This document shows positions 58,897 to 64,000 of a stretch of 64,000 nucleotides of DNA, one piece after another. The stretch comes from Pogostemon cablin (taxonomy: Eukaryota > Streptophyta > Magnoliopsida > Lamiales > Lamiaceae). Within the stretch, counting starts at the first letter, position 1, and each line of letters opens with the position of its first letter. The stretch covers positions 19,337,117 through 19,401,116 of the forward strand of contig CM043009.1 of the NCBI GenBank assembly GCA_023678885.1, read 5' to 3'. Both the position numbers and the translations under genes were made by a program. Under the pieces are notes generated by a model. It was not told where the DNA came from. It did no database searches and saw only the letters and a program-made list of their open reading frames with translations.

Positions 58897-60450
58897 CAAT
58901 GGCGGACATGAAGAAGGCCAGGGGGCAGGGCCCCTGAAATTTTTTTAAAAAAAGTAGGGGTATAATAGTAATTTCACTAATAAAATTTAATTAAATTAAA
59001 AAATATATTTAATTTATAATAATAAGTGAATAACCCATTTTCCCCCTATCTTTCTGCACCCCCTTCGACAGCTCCCCCTCCTTCCCTCACTTCTTCTTCC
59101 TCCCACAGTCCTACTAATACTCACCCCACTCTCCCATCATTAATTTCTCAATTTGTTTTCCTCATTTCTCTTCTATTTTCTAAGGTATTATTTTAAATTG
59201 TTAATCTAAATTTATTATGTATTTTTATATGAAATGTGATATTATTATATTAGAAATTAGGGCTTTTATTTCTAATGTATTATTATAAACTTGGAAATTG
59301 TTAAATTAAATTTGTTATGCTATTTTTCTATAAAATATAATACTATTATATTTATAAATTAGGGCTTTTATTTAGTATAAGGGTTTGGATTAATTTATTT
59401 TTTTAGAGAAGTTTTATTTAAAGTCATTGTTGTAAATTTTGTTAAATTAAATTTTTTGTACCCTTCTTACATGGAATATGTTATTGTTATATTTAAAAAT
59501 TAGGACTTTTATTTAGTGGAGATTAGAATAATTTATTTTTGTTAAGGGAAATTTATTTAAATTTGGAATAGGCTGAGGAATAATTAGAACTTTATATTTA
59601 AAGGGTAAATTAAATGAAAGAATTTAAAGGGAGACTTAGGGCTCATTTTTATGCAATTTTTTTTCTATTATTTAATTTTAAATGTAATTTGTTTAATAGA
59701 TAATAGAGCGATATTATAAGAAGACTACAACTATCGCTGAAACATCATCTTCCACGGTGAATGCTCCAGGTCCTAATGTGCAACCTCAACAACCATCAAG
59801 CCAAGAGGTCAATATTGTGGTTGATTTGGAAAATCTTCCTAGTGACCCTGGATTACGACCTAAAATAAAGAGTTATCCGCCTAATTTGATTGAACAGTTT
59901 CATAGATTTTATCTTTTAAAAGGTCCATGTCAACCACGTCAACATAATTTTCCTCAAGTAATGGATGGAGATAGAAAACGTAAATTTGTTGCCACTTGGT
60001 TTGATGAATATGGTGATTGGTTGGAGTATAGTATTGCAAAAGATGCAGTATTTTGCTTGTATTGTTATTTTTTCTCTGCGGGTCGTACTGAAAAAGGGCA
60101 TGATGCTTTTGTAACTGAATGCTTTAATGCAATCGAATGAGCGATGAATTATTTAATGATTATTTAATAGCATACATAGAAAAAGAGGTATTTCAAATTA
60201 TTAGTAATGAAGCAATTATGCTGAGGTTTCAAAATATGAAGAATAGAAGAGAGATATTGTGATTGTGTTATGTTTTCTATTTCTTATGTTGGCATGTACT
60301 GGAATTATTTATTTTGAATATTTTCTTGTTATGATATAATATATTGATTCTGTCAAATTTACTATAATTTATAATATTTTATATTTATTTTTTGTATAAT
60401 ATTTTCTTTACTGATTGGTCCCGTGAGTCGAATTCATGCGTCCGCCACTG
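58897..60450 (+). mobile_element. hAT element inserted in exon 1 of CSL copy B
   Basis: Perfect 8-bp target duplication GGTGCAAC at 58889-58896 and 60451-60458. Terminal repeats: left CAATGGCGGACATGAA, right (reverse complement) CAGTGGCGGACGCATGAA, matching the CAGTGGCGGA ends of a common plant hAT group. The 1554-bp element encodes pieces of a TTF/ZMYM1-like transposase with its middle deleted, so it is non-autonomous. It splits the CSL frame after the DDVDNCG residues; copy A has the uninterrupted site. Confidence 0.9.
59703..60262 (+). pseudogene. Internally deleted hAT transposase (TTF-type zinc finger/ZMYM1-like)
   Basis: The frame from 59703 reads IERYYKKTTT (family start MERFFK, with ATG changed to ATA), then LPSDPGLRPKIKSYPPNLIE, FYLLKGPCQPRQHNFP and FVATWFDEYGDWLEYSIAKD, AVFCLYCYFF: the N-terminal TTF-type zinc-finger region with the paired cysteines CLYC. 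It closes at TGA 60138-60140. The next frame then encodes RMSDELFNDYLIAYIEKEVF and ends RFQNMKNRREIL-stop at 60262, resembling the extreme C-terminus of the same family. The roughly 500 residues between, including the DUF4371 and catalytic/dimerisation regions, are missing. Ends on both sides with a lost centre are typical of internal-deletion derivatives. Confidence 0.75.
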
Positions 60451-61090
60451 GGTGCAACCACAGTTGTCCACGTCATCACCTCCTTCTTCTTCCCTGGAAA
60501 AGTAACCCATCGGGCACCTACACTCCACCCTGTACTTCCTGCAAAACGGAATCCACAGCTTGGAGAACTTCCAGGCCTCTTTAATGGCAAGATACATGGC
60601 GAAAGAGCCGCCGTCGTCCGACAGATAAATGTGGAGCTTCTCCGGTGGGTAATCCAGGGCCAAAGCCGATATCACGGTCTTCATCACTTCCAAGCTCGGC
60701 TCCTTGTTCGGATCAGCAGTGCATATGAACACGTCGATGGATGGAAGCCCGTCGTCAGCGGGTAAGCTTTCCGGGTTGGCGGTTCGGTGAACGGGTCGCC
60801 ATTTGGGGGCCTGCGCCAGAACCCATATAAAGGAGAGTGTGAGCTCTGCAATCAGGAGTAGGAGGTGGCAGTACGCAGTGGGGGTTGTACGTTGTGCAGT
60901 GATGGTTGTGATTCTGTAGTGAAGTATGGCTAATAAACCTATTCCATGGAAGAAAGTATGGAGTCTGTTTATTAGTGTGTGAGGTTTCCTGGGATGGCAT
61001 TGGTTTAGGAATGATTTCTCCATTTTTCTCTCACTCCTTCTTTACTATAGGTTTCACCCCAATTTATATGAGTTGTTTATTCATGATGTA

Positions 61091-61352
61091 CTCCCTCCGT
61101 CCGAGAAGTTAACACATTTTTTTTGGCACGGAGATTAAGGAGTATAATAATTTAATGTAAAGTGAAGTAAAGTGAGGTGAGAGAAATAATATTTAATGTG
61201 TAGTGGGTAGCTGTATTAGAGGTGATATGTGGGCTCCATGAGAATAAATTAATTGTTTTGATGTGGGTCTCATGTATTAAAAAGGAAATGTGTCAATTTT
61301 AGTGAGACAAACCAAAAAGGAAAGTGTGCCAACTTCTATGGGACGGAGGGAG
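61091..61352. mobile_element. Stowaway-like MITE 68 bp upstream of the CSL copy B start codon
   Basis: Left CTCCCTCCGTCCGAGAAGTT, right AACTTCTATGGGACGGAGGGAG, both flanked by TA. Copy A has no element at this position. It would lie in the 5' UTR or core promoter of copy B. Confidence 0.75.
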
Positions 61353-62417
61353 TATTTTTTATCTTATAAACTTACTATATTCTGTTGGAGCACATAGAAT
61401 GTTATGGGTAATTTTCATACATTATTTTCTATGTCATGCGTTATAAGATTGACACGTAAAAAAAAATCAATTATTACATCTAATGTTTAAGCTTTTCTTT
61501 TTAGAGTATGATTTTCTTCTTTCGTAGATGTTATCAATCTAACAGTGTGACATGATATACCAAAATGATACAAATTCAACTATTAAATCTAAGGTTTAAG
61601 CTTTTTTTTAGAGTATACTATAGTTTTTCTCTCTTTCTTAGATGTTATTCATCTAACATTGTGACATGATATACCAAAATGACACATAGAATCTGAACCG
61701 CGGTTGGAGAAAGGCAAAATTTTGCTTTAAATTTGGTAATCTTTAGGAAAATTTGTACTCTGTTTTTTTAATGCAAATAATTGTGTGATGCCGTATCATG
61801 CAAATTATTTTATGAGATGAATAAAAAGTGATAATATTTTTAATGAAATATGATAATTAATTAATGAAAAGTGATAATAATGTAATGAACAATTTTATGA
61901 ATAATTTATCGTACAAATAAAAATGATAACTTATTAATTACAAAAGCGTAAATTGATCTTTATGGGATAGCCTCACTCAAAACTGATTTTTTTTTTAATT
62001 TCATTTAGAAAATGTTATCTACCATAATTTATTTTTTCTTCTGTCTTCATCATTTGTTTTATGAATCAAAGCACATAGAATAGAATCAAATATATAGCTG
62101 CATACAAAGGTTGCACTTGCACATAATATATCACATGGAGTAGGGTCGCATAGAAGTATATCTATGCAAGCTTATTAGTCTCCTAAAAATCAGGTTTACA
62201 TCATAAATTCTGTGATTTTTTGTGATCGTTCTTAATTTAAATATCTTAGCTAATTAAATATATAGCATAATAAAATTGAAAAAATAATTACATAATTTAC
62301 ACGTGAACTCTGAGTGTTTGCATTTCAACAAATGCTCTTATCATTTTTTATTGATCATTGTGCAACACTTTTATTAAGAAGCATCACTTTTAGAAAATTA
62401 TCCATGGGACAGATAAT
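61353..62417. other. Upstream region of CSL copy B
   Basis: Aligns in blocks with the upstream region of copy A up to about 62390. It contains a roughly 120-bp direct repeat (TCATCTAACA.TGTGACATG / AAGCTTTT.TTTTTAGAGTA at about 61490-61565 and 61600-61680). No gene seen. Confidence 0.45.
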
Positions 62418-62720
62418 TAGGGATGTATACGAGCCGATCCATTCGTGAACTATTTGAGTATCGATTCGATAAAAAATTCGTTCGAATTCGTTTGTTAATT
62501 TTAACGAGCCGAGTCGAGCCAAGCCCAATTTTCGAGCTCGATTAATATACGAGCCGAATTCAAACCCATCAGTATTTGGTTCGTGAGCTCGCGAACACGT
62601 TTGTTTAACAGGCTCGCGAACTATTCGTGAATAGGTTCGTTAAGAGGCTCGCGAATGGGTTTGTTAAGAGGCTCGCGAATAGGTTTGTTAGGGAACTCGT
62701 GAACAGCTTATTTTTAGGCT
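62418..62720. mobile_element. hAT-like element end with GAGCCGA and GGCTCGCGAA repeats
   Basis: Starts TAGGGATGTATACGAGCCGA, a hAT-type terminus, followed by many GAGCCGAGTCGAGCC motifs and about four tandem units of GGCTCGCGAAT.GGTTTGTTA spaced about 26-28 bp (62600-62700). No opposite end appears before the window edge. Confidence 0.45.
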
Positions 62721-62928
62721 CGAGAACAACTTCTAAAACAGGTTTTAAATTTTTAAAAAATATACAATTAATTATGATTTTTTTATAATATACTTGAATA
62801 TACATATATATTATATATTATATATAGCCTTAGGTTACAAAAGTCTTATTTTGAGATTGAAATATTTTATTTTATATTTAATAAATACAAAATATATTAA
62901 TAATTAATACTACGCACCTGTGTTTCTG

Positions 62929-62930
<2 letters not shown>

Positions 62931-63001
<71 letters not shown>
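62931..63001. repeat. (TAA)n microsatellite
   Basis: About 71 bases of ATA repeat without interruption. Confidence 0.95.
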
Positions 63002-63002
<1 letters not shown>

Positions 63003-64000
63003 CAAATTTACAATATTAGGCTGCAAATTTTTTGAGAGTACAAATAACATTAACAGAAAGCGAAAAAAAAAAAAAAACTCCACCTGCGTGGCTGCTTCTT
63101 ACTTTGTTGCATGTATAGGATTGGAGAGCACTGAACGTGAAATTATCCAAATGAACAAAGTTTGGCCGCGCAAAATCCAAAATTACTCCAATTTCCTTGC
63201 ATAGTCCAATGTGGCCACTGGCCAATACAAGGGAAAAACCAATTCCTTTGAATGCGAACTCATTGTCTTCGATCATTGTCAACTGATGTCAAACAACAAA
63301 CATTAGATGCTTCAATTTGGACATAAAGAGGTGAGTTAATCATCAAAATGTAGCCAAGGAAAGAGAGCATTTACCATTTAGCTATGTGACAACAATTGAC
63401 GAGGCCTATCCATAGTCCAAACCCTAATTCTGAATACTACAGTGGAAAGATGCTTAACTGTTACCAGAGGTAAAAGCACCCCTCCGCAATGAGAAAGATG
63501 TTGAATCAGCTGAAAATCGAATTCAAGGATTTTACGGATCAATTGGATCAAAATGCCTGCTTAAAAATAGCAATTAACAAAGGCTTAGAAACACTGCGGT
63601 TTAGCTGAATGGATCATATCACGCTGTCTTGTTGCAAGTCGATCAAAACATATTAAAATATCTAGTTTATAGTGGTTTATTTCTTAGTCTTATTTTAGGC
63701 ATTCATTTCCCCTTTCTACTTTCTATCACAAGGGTATTGAATTCTTTGCTCTTACACTCCCTGCTTCCACTTTTTCCACCCTAAACCCTTACTAACCCTA
63801 AAAATCTCATACATGATATGTAACAAAAAAAACTGATTTAGGTAAACAAAAATCATCCAAGCACATGCGGCTAAAGAAGGAAATGAATCAAGTCACTGAG
63901 TCATCAAAATCTTCACATGCTCTCCAGTGTCTTATTTTTGGAATTCCTATTGCTCACAATCATGAACACATGATCTTAATTTGCTTCATGCCACCAAAAT
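63002..64000. other. Less AT-rich, unassigned sequence, possibly gene-derived
   Basis: On the minus strand an open stretch from about 63282 to 63105 (DNEFAFKGIGFSLVLASGHI, IGVILDFARPNFVHL) is bounded by CATCAG and AACAAA/GTAAGA, which could be splice sites. A second minus-strand open stretch of about 60 codons without a start covers roughly 63565-63380 (QLIQHLSHCGGVLLPLVTV). I recognise neither. The composition differs from the transposon-rich DNA to the left, so this may be the edge of a real locus continuing outside the window. Confidence 0.25.

Larger units (their letters stand above)
47712..61023 (-). pseudogene. Cellulose synthase-like glycosyltransferase (CslE/CslG-like), copy B, transposon-disrupted
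   Basis: Paralogue of copy A with the same eight exons: exon 1 61023-58859 (interrupted by a hAT element at 58897-60450), 58481-58392, 50162-50052, 49978-49766, 49617-49515, 49436-49261, 49170-48823, 48246-47712. The first 190 residues are open: MEKSFLNQCHPRKPH, two membrane spans, then FICTADPNKEPSLEVMK, LSDDGG and FSREEEGGDD. DCD (VLDCDMYCNN), VED and QHTRW motifs are present. Inactivating changes: the insertion in exon 1; a TAA in exon 7 where copy A has CAA (after RMPVS); a lost base at the start of exon 8 (GTTAGAG versus GTTTCGAG); a TAG in exon 8 after GLYDF (CAG in copy A); and another lost base near 47815. Intron 2 holds a Copia element and intron 7 a MULE MITE. This is a clear pseudogene. 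Confidence 0.9.

Overview
This window is nuclear DNA of a flowering plant, most likely a eudicot. It is AT-rich, its coding pieces are split by GT-AG introns, and it carries plant repeat families: Helitrons with a PIF1-type helicase, hAT, Mutator-like, CACTA and Stowaway-like DNA elements, a Copia retroelement, a solo LTR and SINE-like repeats. Recognisable host proteins are plant ones: a cellulose synthase-like (CSL) glycosyltransferase, and captured pieces of peptidyl-tRNA hydrolase, a group I WRKY factor, SGT1 and NEMF/Rqc2. I cannot name the species. No intact host gene was found; the window is two decaying paralogues in a bed of nested transposons.

Layout. 1-7824: 3' part of a Helitron whose helicase exon plus flanking AT-rich intron-like DNA was tandemly amplified (five exon copies), ending in the last helicase exon and a hairpin/CTAA terminus. 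8050-8589: short hAT element. 9073-14898: 5.8-kb hAT element with a perfect 8-bp target duplication, carrying the first two exons of a peptidyl-tRNA hydrolase gene and a nested CACTA end. 14907-20600: AT-rich repeats, Stowaway-like elements and a SINE. 20756-26488 (minus): CSL copy A, eight exons. 28200-30390: Stowaway-like elements, a near-perfect palindrome and an AT microsatellite. 30390-37970: two non-autonomous Helitrons head to tail on the minus strand, carrying SGT1 and NEMF fragments. 38200-45800: mostly Stowaway-like elements, one split by a 2-kb solo LTR. 45943-47203: Pack-MULE with a WRKY fragment. 47712-61023 (minus): CSL copy B, broken by a hAT element in exon 1, a Copia element in intron 2, a MULE-type MITE in intron 7, in-frame stops and indels. 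61091-64000: a Stowaway-like element next to the copy B start codon, a hAT-like end, a TAA microsatellite and unassigned sequence.

How the parts relate. Copies A (about 20.63-28.13 kb) and B (about 47.6-62.4 kb) are a direct segmental duplication covering the gene and about 1.5 kb upstream. All eight exons and splice positions match, including an unusual GC-AG intron. Because copy A keeps the empty sites for the insertions in copy B, those insertions post-date the duplication. Copy A keeps all catalytic motifs but has three single-base indels; copy B is clearly dead. Four transposon types here (Helitron, hAT, MULE and possibly others) carry host gene fragments.
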